Numbered from the stretch's first letter, positions 1-12,640 are shown. The stretch: 64,000 bases of DNA from Vanrija pseudolonga (GCF_020906515.1 NC_085850.1:3472001-3536000), one strand, 5' to 3'. Numbers and translations: made by a program. The notes: generated by a model not told the origin, from the letters alone.

Positions 1-156
1 GCGTTCGGCGGTCAGGGAGGGCTTTGAAGGGAGGGTCAAGGACGGAGGGCACTAGTCGGGCGTCACGCGCGCCTGCCTGGCAATTGTTTTCGGGCACTGT
101 TGGGCAAGATGGTGACGCTTGCAGCAAGCTGTCGAATGGGGGGAGGTCGTACTCAC

Positions 157-304
157 CTTCAAAGATGACGCCAAATGAGCCCTCTCCAATCTTCTTGCCG
201 ACCTTGTAGTGGACACCGACAATGTTGCTCGAGCTGGAAGAGTGGCTTCCTCCGCCCGAGAGGTGAGCGCTCGGGGTGGACGCAATCACATGCGTTGTGG
301 CCAT
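157..304 (-). CDS. Casein kinase I, first exon (partial)
   Basis: The first coding exon (304 down to 157) encodes about 49 residues: a Ser/Gly/His-rich leader and then the start of a protein-kinase domain, VGVHYKVGKKIGEGSFG followed by VIFEG. This is the glycine-rich ATP loop with the spacing typical of the membrane-associated fungal casein kinase I (Yck1/2, Cck1) family of Ser/Thr kinases. The exon ends in phase 1 inside the Phe-Glu-Gly motif at a clean GTGAGT donor (156 downward). The following intron is at least 156 nt, because the next exon would lie left of the window. The start at 304 is the only in-frame ATG and gives the expected N-terminus. Family assignment rests on the short kinase motif only; catalytic Lys, HRD and DFG are outside the window. 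Confidence 0.85.
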
Positions 305-2293
305 TGTTGGATCCAGCGACGGGGGTTGCTGTTAGGTCGATGCAGATGTGCCAGCGAGCGGTGGGTGATGATGAAGTGTATGAAAGCAAACAATCAAGTG
401 ATGCGAGGGAAGACGACCAAAGTGTGATGGACGACGGTGGTTGAGTTCTTCAAAAGAGTTTGAATTGCCTGGCTGGCTGGCTTTGCTTTACTTTGCGGGC
501 GGAGGCGGCCGAATGTGTGTACAAGAGGTACACAGCGAGAGAGTCGGTAGTCGAGGACAAGGGGGCAAGTCCTCTGGCTGGCTGGCTGGCTGGGTGGCTT
601 GAGCGGGAAAGGGCGGGCGACTTGTTGGGTTTAATTGGCGTTCAATCGGCCTTGATGGATTGATGCGCACGGCCCGGTCTCTTTGTGTTTGGCAAGACGG
701 TGATGGTCGACGACGGGACGACAAGGCGAACGGACGACGAGGGCGACAACAACGATGACGAGGAGGACGCCGAGGGGAAAGAGGGGAGACGAGGAGGAGG
801 GGGAGGAGGAGAGGGGAGAGAGAACGAGAGGTCGAGGGAAGGTGTGGAGTGAGATGTCGGATTGAAGGAAGGGGGGGAAGGAAAGCTGCGCGCGCGAGGA
901 GTGCCGATGCGCGAGCGGTGCGTCGTGTGGTGGTGGGTGGTAGTGGTGGTGCGCTGGGCGGTAGGTGGTGCAGCGTGTGTGCAGTGTGGGTGTGCAGTGC
1001 CGTGTGGTGGGTATGCAGTGTGGTGGCTGGCTGGCTGGCTAGAGACCCAGTCAGGCGAGTGCTAGGGCAAGCAAGGCAAGGCAATAGGGTGCAACGCGGG
1101 CGGACGGGTCGGGGCTCTAGGCTGAGCAGGTTGTTGGGTGGGTGGGTTGGGCTGGGTTTGGTCGACTTGGGCCGTGTGTGTGTTGGTTGGGTCAACCCAG
1201 TGATGGTTAACTGAAAGTGGGAGGGCAAATAAGGAATGACGGGAGGGAAGGGGAAATGCGCGCAAATGAGTGAGGGAAGCTAGCAAGCACACCAAGACAA
1301 CACACCAAAGCAAGCAAGCACACTGGGGAACAAGGTCAGACTTCGGGACAGCAGAGCCGAAGCGTAGCAGCACATAGACATTGGGACAGTGTCTACGACT
1401 GCTTGCTATGAGCAAGTGAATGCGCCAAGGGGTGAGGGAGGCATAGGCGTAGGCGTAGGCGTAGGCGTGGGCAACAACAGCGGCGGCGGCAAGACACAGA
1501 CCAGGGAGAGGTGAAGGGTGTGAGGCGCGGGTCAAAGCCCTGGTGGCCGGCGGCGCATCATCGCGCGCAATGTCTACTCTGACGCCGGTCGGCAGCCGGC
1601 AGATGAGATGACGCCCAGTGCGGCGCGGACTCTGCGTTAGGAGCTCGGCCGGCTGCGCACACTGCATCGCATCGCTTGGCTTGGCTTGATCGGACGGACG
1701 CAGCTGCACAATGCAGCGTAAAGCCGCTGCGGTGCAGTGGACGCGCCATCGTCATGACTGTGCTGCCTGCTGCCACGTCCAAGTAGTCGCTCGCTGCTGC
1801 AACATCCAAATGCATTTCTTCGGCGGGCCTAAGGGGGTCTACTACTAAATGTTACCCAATGCCGTCCTATAAACCCTTAACCACCCACACGGTCTGGACC
1901 ATTAAAGGGACAGACGGACAATGAACATGCTAACGACTCAGGGAAATCAGGTGGGGACAAATAACGAATTCAAAATTGCCACGGTTCCGGGGATACCGGT
2001 GAATACCACGTGGAAAACGTGGCTCGAGACGCGCCTTGCTTGGGACAGACCATCAACAACGTCACTGCGGCCAGCAGCAAAATAATCAACATCTTGCCTT
2101 CCTTGCGACGAGACCACGGCGTCAACCACTAGCCCACTCGCGACTCGACGAGCAGCCTAAGCGACCCACAGCTACGCAACTGCACAACCTAGGAGCTAGC
2201 TAGGTCGAAGGACGTCTCTTTCTGCATCGCCGCGCTCCGCTCGATCGATCACGACAACGACAACAACAACAACAACCACCACCACCGGCAACC
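305..2293. promoter_or_regulatory. Divergent CK1/LSM8 intergenic region
   Basis: About 2 kb separates the divergent kinase and LSM8 starts. The kinase-proximal half is pyrimidine-rich on the minus strand (purine-rich on plus), as expected for a long leader, and carries GGCT microsatellites at 471-482, 576-593 and 1025-1040 plus a GGCGTA hexanucleotide run near 1446-1470. A CTATAAA box lies near 1869. The last 100 nt before LSM8 are rich in CAACAACAAC-type leader sequence. Open frames here are low-complexity Pro/Thr/Ser or Arg tracts without domain signal, so I see no gene. Confidence 0.6.
1446..1470. repeat. GGCGTA hexanucleotide microsatellite
   Basis: About four tandem copies of GGCGTA lie in the CK1/LSM8 spacer. 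Confidence 0.8.
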
Positions 2294-3586
2294 ATGTCGG
2301 CGCTTGACGGATTCCGCGATCGTAAGTGATCTTCAGAGCTAGATACAGTCGGGACCTCCGAGGAGGGAAGCTCGTCCAACTGGACCGTTACACCCGCTGT
2401 AACTGGAGGAGGGGTCAAGGCAAGGTGCAGCCTCGATGCTCGTCGAGGCCGAGAGGAATGCCGACCTCCACCTTGCCCCGATGACTTGCGTCATGAGGCC
2501 TGGTGGAGTGGGGAATGAGTGGAAGGCTTTCTCGGCGAACGAGAAGCAGCTCTTCTTGCTCGTGCACCGCTGCAGCCGCCGCCGACCAATGCGGTCGATG
2601 CTGCCAACTGCGCTGCGTGCTTCCATCTTCCCCGGCTTGCTCGCCACACTTGACCCCTTTGTGTCACAGCACCTCACCTTCCTCCTCGAAGACGTATTAC
2701 TCACACACCGCAGAGCTGGTCCAGGTCATCCTCTACGATGGACGAGTCATTGTCGTAAGTGGCACCCGACGATCCTCGGCACCATCGCTGACCACACTCA
2801 CAGGGAAGGCTGAAGGGCAACGACAACTTCTGCAACTTGATTCTGTCCGACAGTGTTGAGCGCGAGTACTCGAGCGATAAGGGTGTCGAGATGATCCCAC
2901 TGGGTCTATACATGATCAAGGGCGACAATGTGTGAGTGTTGTGACAAGTGTGGCGAGGCCACCGAGGTACTCTGGGATTCTCGGGGTCAACCCGCCGCAG
3001 TCTCCGTTCGGCGCTTGCCGCCGGCCACGCCGTGTGTCTCCACCGACGTGAACCGCCGCATGGGTCAGGCGACCGGCTTTGCTGGACGTACCCAGGGATG
3101 CTGCGGACGGCATGGTGATAAGGGAAACGCAATACCTGATGTTGAGTGGCTGCCGCCGCGAAAATCGCCACAGTCACCCATGCCGAGTTACCCGGCGCCG
3201 CGGCGTGGGTGGAAGGGTACCTCGGCGTAGGTACGTCGGGGCTGGGTGCGTGGCTGCACTCCCATGCGAGCTGGAACGAAGCCCATGACCGTGCATACGA
3301 TGCTGTGGGCGAGGTGTCGGCATCCATGATGACTGTGCCGTGAGACATGGCTTCATCTGTTTGCCGTGCCCGCGGTCGTCGACGCCACCTGGCTCACAGT
3401 GCCGGGGCGGCTTGCTTTCCCAAATCTGTCAAGGCGGCGGCCTCGTTGTATGATGACGACATGACGGTTGAGATATTTGACGCTAACAGTTCCAGGGCCC
3501 TCGTTGCGGAAGTGGATGAAGACAAGGATGCGACCATCGACTACTCAGAGATCCAGGCGGAGCCTCTGGCAGAAGTGCGGTATTAG
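2294..3586 (+). CDS. LSM8: U6 snRNA-associated Sm-like protein LSM8
   Basis: Four exons (2294-2321, 2714-2754, 2804-2931, 3496-3586) give a 95-residue protein beginning MSALDGFRDQLVQVILYDGR and ending DYSEIQAEPLAEVRY. It carries both Sm motifs: the Sm1 strand with VILYDGRVIVGRLKGNDNF and the Sm2 core LGLYMIKGDNV. The length and the N-terminal ALDGF signature match LSM8, the subunit that distinguishes the nuclear LSM2-8 ring, which binds the 3' oligo-U of U6 snRNA, from the cytoplasmic LSM1-7 ring. All splice phases agree and every junction falls where LSM8 homologs are continuous. Introns 1 (392 nt) and 3 (564 nt) are roughly ten times longer than others in the window; intron 2 is 49 nt. The start follows GCAACC-ATG. 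Confidence 0.93.
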
Positions 3587-6500
3587 GCGCACGCACGATA
3601 ACAGAGAGAAGCACAGAAGGGTACTCCGCGGGAAGGGGACATAGCCGACAGGCGCACAATCGCGACGACAACGCACACCGCTAGGCCGGCCACGCAAGAT
3701 GAAGGGCTCAATTGCGAGGGGCCTGGCGATTGGTTGACAGCTCCATCACACCACCACCACACACTCATCGCCATGCATGTACAATAATTCGTTTCCACCC
3801 ATGCGTGCGTGACACGTAGCCAGCCGCAGCCACAGCCGCCGCAGCGGTCGCACGAGATATGACTAGAGATGGCTAAAAGCCACAAACTGTGGCGTCGCGA
3901 CAGCCGCCGCCTCCGCCTCCGCCGCCGCGGTCGTTTGTCCCACTGTGGCTTCTTTCAGGGTATCGAGGTATCTGACAAGAGAGATAGGGCTGGGTGGCCG
4001 ACGCCACAAGTCTCTACCCCATCGTTCTGACACGGGCGGTGACTGGGCAACAACGCGGTTGCGGCGGCCAAGCAGCACGCCATAGGTCCTCGACCCCGTC
4101 GGATGCGAATGCGGAGGGAGGTATGTGAGGGCTTGAGCGTTTCACTGGAACAAGACAGGAGAGGGAGGGCAAGTACGACGAGCTTTGGAGAGAATGGGGC
4201 AAGGAGGCGGCCTGCAACAGAGCCCGCGGCAAGGCGTCTGGCCGCGAGGCGAAGGCGCCTCTTTCACACCCCCGCCGGGTGGTTGGAAGGGGCGGCGGCG
4301 CTGGCTTGCAGGCTTGCTGGGCGACAGCGGCAGCGATTCTTTCTTTCGCCCGATGTAACTGATCTGCCCTCCCCCACCTGTTCCTACCTTTTGGTTTCTT
4401 CCGCCTCGGGCTTATGCTGCCCGCGCCGCGATCTCTGCTGTAGCTGCTGCCGTTGGTGTTCAGCAGCACGCGGCGTCATCTGCAGATTGCAGATTGGAAA
4501 CAAGCGAGCAGCCTCCGCGCTCAGGAATGTGCGGGAGCCGCGCGGGGCCGCAACGCAAGAGCACGACAGCGACAGTCGAGCAGCAGATGAACGCAGCAGC
4601 ATGCTGCTCGCTCACTCGGTCAGTCAGTCAGTGTGGGCTGGGCTGGGCTGGGCCGCGATATCCAATCGCCCGCCGATCAGCTTGCTCCAAGTGGACAAGT
4701 GCGTCTCCCCTCTCGTTGCCTCTCGGTTGCGTCCGCTGCCGATAACATTGCCGTGCAGCGCTCGAGCAGCGCAAGGGGGGAGGAGGCCAGGCAGGAGGGG
4801 AAGAGAGTAAAAAAGGTACGCCGTTCGACTTGTCTGACTGATATCGCATGTCTCTCGTTAGTTGTTTCGAGCGTGCTGCCGTCCCGCGACTTGGCGATTT
4901 CATGACCACATGTGGCCGAACGGGCGTTTCAAACAGAACAGACAAGTGTGCAAGGTTTGCCGCGGGGCTGACGACATGGCCAGGGGGGTATCGTCATCCT
5001 GGCGAGCGAGCGAGCAAAGGGGGAGGCTTGAGCGCTGCACTGGCGCCTCACCGCCGCGCCTCTGCACCACGCCGCGCCGCGCCGCCGATTTGATGTTGCA
5101 CAAGCATGCACTAGGCTAGTGGTTCCGGCTGGCCAGCTCACAACCGACCGACCGACCAACTTGCCTTGTGGCAGAACGGCGGATTTGAGGATTTGAGATA
5201 ATCGCTCAGTGGCCCAGTGGGGCTTGGAGGCGACAAGGAACCGTCAGGACCGGGCCCAGGGAGGGGAGGCACGGATTCAGGAGTTGGGCATAGGGCGGGA
5301 ACTTTTGTCGGTTCTACCGCTGCGCTGCCTCGCGCGGGCTGCTTTGCCTCCTCAACTGCCACTGCCACTGCCTCGCCCACCCTGAGGGAGGCGTAGGTTT
5401 CCCTCGCCCGCCCGTTTTCTGGCTTGCACTTGTCCTCTTGCCCACCTTTTGCAACGGCCGCCGTTTACTCGTTTCGGCGACACAATGTGGCACTCTGTCG
5501 CCTTCGGTGCGCTGTTACCTGCAACCGAAGACGACTCGCCTCAGGGTGGAGCGCATAGGAAAGTAGCTTCTTCCCTTAATAGGCATGTTAGGTTGGCTTG
5601 ATCTAAAGTCCGTCGGTCGCTCTCCGCCGCCCTCTAGCTCGGGAGCAGGCAAACCCAAAGACGGGGCAGAAAAAAGTCTCTCTTCATCTGGGTCAGCGCA
5701 GCCCCCAAGCCCTTGCCCATGCGCCTCTGACGTTGTGCCCTCCGCCATGGACCCGTGTGGTACAAGGAAGAAAAAAAAAAGTGGACCCTTGGCCGTAGAC
5801 TCTTTCCGAGTTGCAAGCTGCCTGTGTCCTGGTAGCCTGCCCTGGGGCGGTTTGGCAGTTTCGTCCGTTTTCCTTGGGTCTTGTGCCCTCCTCCGCAAGC
5901 TTCAGCCTCACCAAGTCCTGTCCTCTCCCTTTCGAGCTCTTGCATCAGCGCTGTCCTGACATAGCCATTTTGAAGTGTGGTCCTGACCTGGGTCCTTATG
6001 GCTACCACCGCCTGCGCCGCCTGCCTTACCTGCCTGACTGCTTGCCTGCCTTCCTGCTGCCTGCATCTGCCACCGCCCACAACTGCTACCGCCGCCGCTG
6101 ATGCTGCTCGCTCGTGGGTCTGCTGCCGCCCTCGCTCGCTACCTCTGTCAGCTCGATACTACCCCAACGCCCATCCATCGTCTGTAGGAGGCCGCTCTCC
6201 TCGTTCAACTGCACCGGCGTCAGTCAAGGTGCCGACTTCTTTCCTGTTCTCCTTTCTACACCCCCACCCCACCCATTGTTCATCGACGCCATACATCACG
6301 CACCGCACGCACCGTTCGCACCGTTCGCACGCACGCTTGCACGCACGGCCCCTCACGGCAAGAGAGCAGCAGCACCAAGCCACTCTGCCAGAGCGCTCGA
6401 CCGCCGGTCCGTCCGCCTAGAGCCCGCATACCCAGCCGGTAGCCAGCCAGCCTGCGGCTTTCGCTGCTATCTATCACCAACACCCTTCGCACCCCCCTGC

Positions 6501-8011
6501 AGTTTGACCCGACCTGCTTCTTATCGCCCCCTCACCACACTCGCTTTGCTCGTGACTCTGTGCGCACTCGACACACGCTCTTTCGATCACAGTCGACGAC
6601 TACCAACCCTATAGATTATCGGTGCCGACAACCCAAACGACAATATCGCCCGAACACCGTCCGAAAAAGTCGTGACCCAGCCAGTTCATTCACCGACACA
6701 CTCGTTCACCTTCTTCGCTCGACAACGTCTTCCGTTGCTCAGAACCCGTGGTCGACGCCTTGTCCACCGCGTGTACAGAAATTCGACTTCCCGTGTCATC
6801 ATCTCGACGACCGACCAACCCGCTCCGCCCCGCCGCCATATATCAGCCGATCAAGTTACGATTACGGTTCCTCGGCGATTTGCTTCCTTCCTCGCTTTTA
6901 CTGCCTCGCCGCGCCTACTAACCTCACTCGACCAAGAAAGTGTCACATCGGCGCGACCCTTTTGAATCAACGTAGAACGCGCCAGCGATAAATCGTGGAG
7001 CGTGTAACGTTGACAAGCAAGAAAGCACGGATCGATCGCGCTTCGACTCCTTTCATTTCTCCCTCCTCCCCCATCGTCTCGACTGGCCTTCCTTTGGCGC
7101 TTGGTCGCACACTTTCAACTCGACGCACGGCATCCCGCACTTTGCCTCGCCTCGCCTCGCCTCGTCAGTTGTGCCCTGATCGCCAGCCAGTATACCAATC
7201 CCTTGGTATTCCCACCATCCTTCCTACACATTTGGGCGCCAATTGCCTCTCATCCAGTCACTCGATAACGACTGAGCAGTCGCAGCGAATATCCAAACTG
7301 TCAATTCCCCCACTTGTTTGAGCGTCGTCACGGCAACCAAAAGTTCAACTCGCCAGATTCGCTGATAACCGGGAGTCCGTCGAGGCAACAGGTGAGTTCT
7401 TGGACCCCCCCCCCCCATCACGATCATCACGATCAAGTCATGATCGCTTGTCATCTCGGCAAGTGATGGCTGCAGAAGCGCTGGTCTGTTCTGCGCGCGT
7501 CCCCCTCTACCCCCTTGTCTCTTTTCTCTCAACCGCCGTCACCCGTGCTCTATACCCCTAGCTCCAGGGAAGGCAGGCGTGACTGGTCCACCGGGCACCG
7601 AAGCGGCCAAGCATCACACATCAATGCGGACCGCAGTGAGATGCTCTCGACACACTAGTGTGCACGAAGAGTCGAGGAATGGGTCGGGTTAAAAGTAGGA
7701 CAAAGCGGTGTTGCATCAGACGACACAGACGCGTTGGGTTCTCTCTCCCCTTGACACCCGCCGCGTCCTCGTGTTAGTCTGCCTAGCGCCGTCGCCAGCC
7801 GCAGCAGCAGCATGCACACAGAAGCGGCTGCCGACTGTACGGTCCCCCCCACCACCCGTTACAGACATGTGTCGTGTGCCTCTGCCATGCGCGCGCTCTT
7901 TCCTCCCAGCCACGATCTGCACCATGCTCCCCTCTCACCTATTTCTCAACTCTTTGTTCCTCCTCCATTCCCCGATCCTCATTGTCCTGCACCCCTTTCC
8001 ATCCGGCCACC
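3587..8011 (+). promoter_or_regulatory. Long upstream region and leader of the Q/A-rich regulator gene
   Basis: This 4.4-kb stretch lies between LSM8 and the next start. From about 5390 onward it becomes strongly C/T-rich on the plus strand, the usual look of a fungal promoter and 5' leader. From about 6100 to 7380 there are many short upstream ATGs and frames, with no conserved domain in any of them. A GTGAGT donor at 7392 may start a leader intron. Earlier parts (3590-5390) show only short, arginine- or alanine-rich frames on both strands. I see no protein or RNA gene here. Confidence 0.5.
7392..7864 (+). other. Possible 5'-UTR intron
   Basis: CAACAG is followed by a consensus GTGAGT donor at 7392, in a C/T-rich leader. 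A plausible acceptor, CCGTTACAG, ends at 7864, 147 nt before the regulator's ATG. Other AGs would also serve, so the 3' end is a guess. A leader intron would remove several upstream ATGs. Confidence 0.3.
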
Positions 8012-11000
8012 ATGAGTCGCCGACCGAAGCGCACACGAGCGCGCGACACTTCTCCCACCACATCGCCCATACACTGGCAGCAGCTTCAATATCCAGCTTC
8101 CCATTATCAGCCCCATTATCAGCAACAGAGACTGACCCCTCCGCTTAGCCTCGACTCTGTGATAGCCAATATTACGTCCACTCCGCCAAACCCGGCATAT
8201 TCCTTTTCGGCAGGCTACACGTCGCCGTTGAGTTATCAGCAGCAACAAGAAACCTTTTTTCAAGACCCCCTCTTCGCAGATAGCAGGGGATCCTGCGGCG
8301 TCAAGGCCGACGTGTGGATCGGAGCTCAGCAGAGTTCACCCCCATCCCCCGCCACGTAAGTACCAACACACACACACAAAAGCAAATCCCCTGCAATCGG
8401 AATGTACCTGACGTGCTGTGCAGAATAGATTCTCTTACCGATTCCCAAGCAGGGGGGGAGTACTTTCCCCCCTCGTCCGAGAGCGCGGGTGGTGATTCCC
8501 CCTCTGCGACGCAGGTTCGCCGGGCAAACCTGAGCCTGAACATTGCCTCAACAGCAGCGGCGCTTGCGCCAGGCCTGTCGCCAGCTTCTTTGGTTCCTTC
8601 TGGCGACCCATTTTCCGGCGACTTGTCGTCTTTTACCGCAGATCCAGCCGAGGACTACTTCCAGTTCCCCGACGCTGCTCTCTCGGCCCCTCCCGACGCC
8701 CTTACGGACCCCAATGCCCAGGCAGCCCAGGCCGCAGCTCTCCATGCTGCCGCTGTCGCCCAGGGAGCGGCTCCTTTGACTGCGCCCTCCACCTCGGCCA
8801 CCTTTGGATACCGCCTTCCAGCGTCTCAGCCGTCCAGTCCAGTCCGTGGCGTCTTCTACAATGGACAACAGCAGCAGTTTGCACTCGGTGCCGCTCCCGG
8901 TAGACAACGTGGAGCCACCGTGAGCGGCATTTCGTCCATGCCCGAAGGCGCCGCACCATTCCCTCCCCAGGCTTTCACGCAATCGCATCAGGTCAATGGC
9001 CTTACCCTCGCCTCGGCCCCCGTCTCGGCGGTACCGTCGCACTTGTCATTCAGCGCCATCCACAACGGCTCACCATCGTCGTCACCGCTGGCCGGCTCGC
9101 CCGTGGTCGCCGCAACAAAATCCGAACGTCTTATCCCCAGTGCGCAGTCGTCATTAGACGTCACCATGGAGGACATTTCGGCCCAAAATTCTCAGCTTGG
9201 CTCGAGCAGGCGGTCATCTGAGAGCGCAGCTGCAGCTGCTGCAGCTGTCGCCGCTGCTGGCGGCGTTTCAGATGTCGACAAGCTCACCTTGGAACGTTTG
9301 ACAATGCTCGACACCATTGTGAGCCAGGCACAAAGCGCCAAGGAGGCCCTGCTCCGTGGACAAGAAGACCGCCTCCCAGAAGCTCTTGGCCAGATCAGCA
9401 ACCAGCTCGAGAAGGCCAGCGATCTCGGTGTGGGGCCGAGTCAAACGCCGCGCGAATCAACACCGGCGTCTGGCTCAAACCAGGCTCTGTCGCCACATAG
9501 CTACTCGCCTCAGGCGACCACGGGCATTCCTTCGGGCGTAGTGACTCCTGCTATTCCCGTCAACCCAGTTGCGCCTCAGCCCATTCCACAACTCCTGCCT
9601 TCGCTGCCTGTTGGTCAGACTCCGGTGACCCTCGTCCCATCCGCAGTCAGCTCGCCAGTCACTATGGCTGCGCCTGGCAGCATCATGGGTCGCAACGAGT
9701 ACCTGCCTGCTGTTCCTGGCGCCCAGTTGGTCCACCAGCACTACCCGATCCCGGGACAGATGCAGCAGCCGACCCCACAAGCCGCTTTGCCGACCACGCC
9801 TGTTACCGCCAATTTCCAGACTGCTATTGCCGGTCACGCCCCAGTGGTATCATCGCCTCTGGCGTTATTGCCTCCATCGCGGGCCGCCAGCCCGAAGCAG
9901 TATGCTCAGTGGCTGCCTGATGGTGTTTCGGCTGCTTCTGCCGCCATTGCCGCTGCCACCGGCGCCCCCGTCACCCCCATGACAGCCGATGGGCTCACGC
10001 AGGCTCAAGCACAGGAATTTGTGGTTGCTGCTCAAGTCGCCCAGGGGCAGGCTCAAGCCCAAGCCCAAGCTCAGGCCTATGCTCAAGCTCATGCCCAAGC
10101 CCAAGCTCAGGCTCAGGCGCAAGCCCAAGCACAAGCACAAGCCCAAGCGTATGGCCAGGCTGTCCATGCCCACCAAGTGCAGCAGCAAGCCCAAGCCCAA
10201 GCCCAAGTGCAAGCGCAGGCACAAGCACAGGCTCAGGCGCAGGCGCAAGCTGTCGCTCAGGCTCATGCTCACGCCGTCCATTCTCAGCAGGTGGCTGAGG
10301 CTCAGGCAGCGGCTGCGCATGCCGCATCTGTTGCTCAGCAGCAGGCCGGCAACGAGAAGCGCGCCGATGGCCGCCCCATTGCGCGTGCGCGAAGCTCGTC
10401 CGTCAACAACAAGCAGCCGGCGTTCGGCATGACGTCTAGCGTCAGCCTGCCCCCTTCCGCCTGGCAGTCCCGCCAGGGCTCGCCTGCCGATGACGATGAC
10501 GATGATGACAACGGCGCCGATACTGACGACGAGACTGCCCCTCGTCGACCCAAGAGGAGGCGTAGCTCTGCGGGTCCCGACATGGTTGAGGTCGGCCCAT
10601 CCTCCGGTGTGATCATCCCCGACGATGTCAAGAAGCAGCTCGATGTCATCTTCAACGAGTTCCTCAACAAGGTCTGCTCGGATCTCGACATCTGCGACTC
10701 CAAGGGCGAGAAGCTCCACCAGGTGCTCATGCCCAAGAAGATGCAGCGTCTCGACGAGTCGCCCGACTACCGCCCCTTCAAATTCCGTATCCAGGCGTTT
10801 ACCAATGCTTTCCACGAGGAGCTCCAGGCGCGCGGTATCAGCGAGGAGACCATGTCTGTCAAGAAGGTCAAGGTCTACCTCTGGCACCAGGAACTCATCT
10901 CGAGATTCAATGCCGACGGCAAGAAGGCCAAGTCGAAGGGCAACCACATTTGGCACGTTGATGCCAAGAAGCTCCCTGGTGGCGGTTGGGTGTTCCGCCC

Positions 11001-11570
11001 ATTCAAGCGCCGCATCATTGGCAGCCCGGCGACGTTTGCGTGAGTTGGGCTCTTCTCCTCCTCTGTCCATGAGCTAACCCTTCAGTGTTGTCAACATGCG
11101 CTTCGAGTGGGAGCCCAAGATCTGGGACCCCATGGCGCCGTCCGCCAACATCAAGCCCGCGTTCTCCTCCCCGCCTGGCTCGCTCCCCCCTTGGCTCAAC
11201 TGGGAAGACGGTGTCCGCCTGACCGGCGTCCCGGACAAGCCATCCCCTCCTATCCACGTTCAAGCTACTGCCGAGTTCATCGACGGCGCCGGCAACTCGG
11301 CGTCGCTCAGCACTGGCTTTGTGATTCAGGTCGTCAACCTGCCCCAGCCCATCTCGAATGCTGAGGCAGCTGCGGCGGCCGCTTACCCGCCACCCCCCAT
11401 GGGCCAGTGGCTCCCCGCCGACTTTGGCCAAGATGTTTCAATTGATATGACTGCTGTGCAGCCTCAGTGAGTGGCGCTTACCTCCTTCGTCAGATGGCCA
11501 GCGCTGACTCTTCAGAATGGCGTTCCCTGGTGGCATGCCCTTATACCCGCAGCCGGGTTACGGCGCGTAG
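8012..11570 (+). CDS. Gln/Ala-rich probable nuclear regulator with conserved C-terminal domain
   Basis: Four exons (8012-8355, 8424-11039, 11086-11466, 11516-11570) encode 1131 residues. Residues 1-640 are Ser/Pro/Ala-rich. About 640-756 is a near-continuous Gln-Ala repeat, followed by an Asp-rich patch (about 804-819) and a basic RRPKRRRSS nuclear-localisation-like sequence (about 823-831). From about 845 to 984 the sequence turns conserved-looking, with alternating hydrophobic and charged residues (motifs [12 protein letters not shown] and [15 protein letters not shown]). Residues about 990-1070 resemble a cadherin/He_PIG-type beta-sandwich ([17 protein letters not shown], then an [17 protein letters not shown] strand pair). 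The composition suggests a transcriptional co-regulator, but I do not recognise the family by name. The start GCCACC-ATG-AGTCG is in good context. Confidence 0.8.
9998..10347 (+). repeat. Gln-Ala codon repeat tract
   Basis: A run of CAGGCN/CAAGCC dipeptide codons encodes alternating Gln-Ala with occasional Tyr, His, Val and Met. The synonymous codons vary (CAG/CAA, GCC/GCT/GCG/GCA), so the tract is kept at the protein level rather than being a fresh microsatellite expansion. The antisense strand appears as a long Leu/Gly/Ser open frame, which is a shadow. Confidence 0.85.
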
Positions 11571-12640
11571 AGTGTACCACAAGAGGACCGTTTGGTCCTC
11601 ATTTTTCTTACATCAGGGTGTACTATGAGTATCAGAAGATTGTCGGTGGCCGTTTGTTTGCGGGGTATACAGGTCAAGATTATACAGAGGATTACTACGT
11701 TCTCAACTTTACAAAAAAAAGACTGCCTCGCGTGGGCCTACGCGTTGTCATCAGGTGCTAGCCGGAGAATGCAGCATCCTACCTGTGTACATAGATTAGA
11801 GGCACGGTGTGCGTGCGGGAGAGCATGAGATGTGACATGTTCTCTGATACGAAGCGGCAGGGAGGGCAGTGGTGAAGTCCAGTCGCTCGGCAACATCCAT
11901 CCGATACACTTCGAGGCACGCAACGACGCATCGTCACAGGTCCGCACGTCAACACGCCACCTCAAACATGCATGCTCATGCTCAAGCTCACAGCCACAAA
12001 CAAACAAACGTACATACGTGCTTCCCGACGACCGAGACGAGAGCACGACCCGCGCACGCGACCAAGCAAATCGGACGTCGGTCAATTGTTTCCCCGTTCC
12101 TGAGTGGCGAAGATGATGACGCGTGATAAAATTTCTTTCTGCAGGACGCCTTCACTCCGTCGCCAGATCCGCCGCTGCGCGCCGAGTCCGCTCCATTCCT
12201 TCGGAGACTTTGCACAGGCGCATGCGCCGCCTCCCGAGCAGCGCCGACAGCCCGCGCTGCTCGGAGGGAGTGCGGCCGCGCAGAGGGAAAGGGGTCCGCG
12301 GCGAGCCTCCGGCCACCGGCGCCGGAGCATGCCCGCTTGAGTCAGTCGTCGGTCGTCAAGCGAGGTGTCCTCGTCCTGAGTCGGTCGTCTTCCCTATGTT
12401 GTGTCACAGTCGAGGGCGCAGAGGAGGAGCAGCAGCGCTGCTGCTACTGCCGCTGCTGCTGCACACCGCGGCCCTGAATCTCAGCTGATCCTCTCTCCCA
12501 CCGCCAGTCCACCGAGATAACTTGTACACAACCCTGCTCTCGCCCCTCCCCTTTCCCCCGTCCCCGATCGGAGAGCCACGACGAATGAATCAGCGCGCCC
12601 CAGCAGCGGGCTGACTCGGATATTGGAACTCTGTCGAGCC
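11571..12640. promoter_or_regulatory. Intergenic region upstream of the amino-acid transporter
   Basis: This holds the 3' end of the regulator gene (AT-richer around 11580-11750, including an A-run near 11710) and then the upstream region of the transporter. A CTG/CAG-rich self-complementary stretch lies near 12430-12470. No open frame shows domain signal or sensible splicing. Confidence 0.5.

Noticed and set aside
488-1228. 246-codon minus-strand Pro/Thr/Ser frame upstream of casein kinase I
   Set aside because: Pyrimidine-rich leader read as protein; many short Thr-His repeats, no domain, no splicing into the kinase.
2932-3495. Box C/D snoRNA in LSM8 intron 3
   Set aside because: ATGATGA words occur near 3325 and 3450, but no CTGA D box lies at a suitable distance and no terminal stem is seen; left as a question for RNA data.
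9865-11070. 401-codon antisense frame rich in Leu, Gly and Ser
   Set aside because: It is the complement of the Gln-Ala codon repeat and the conserved C-terminal domain of the regulator; no independent start context or domain.
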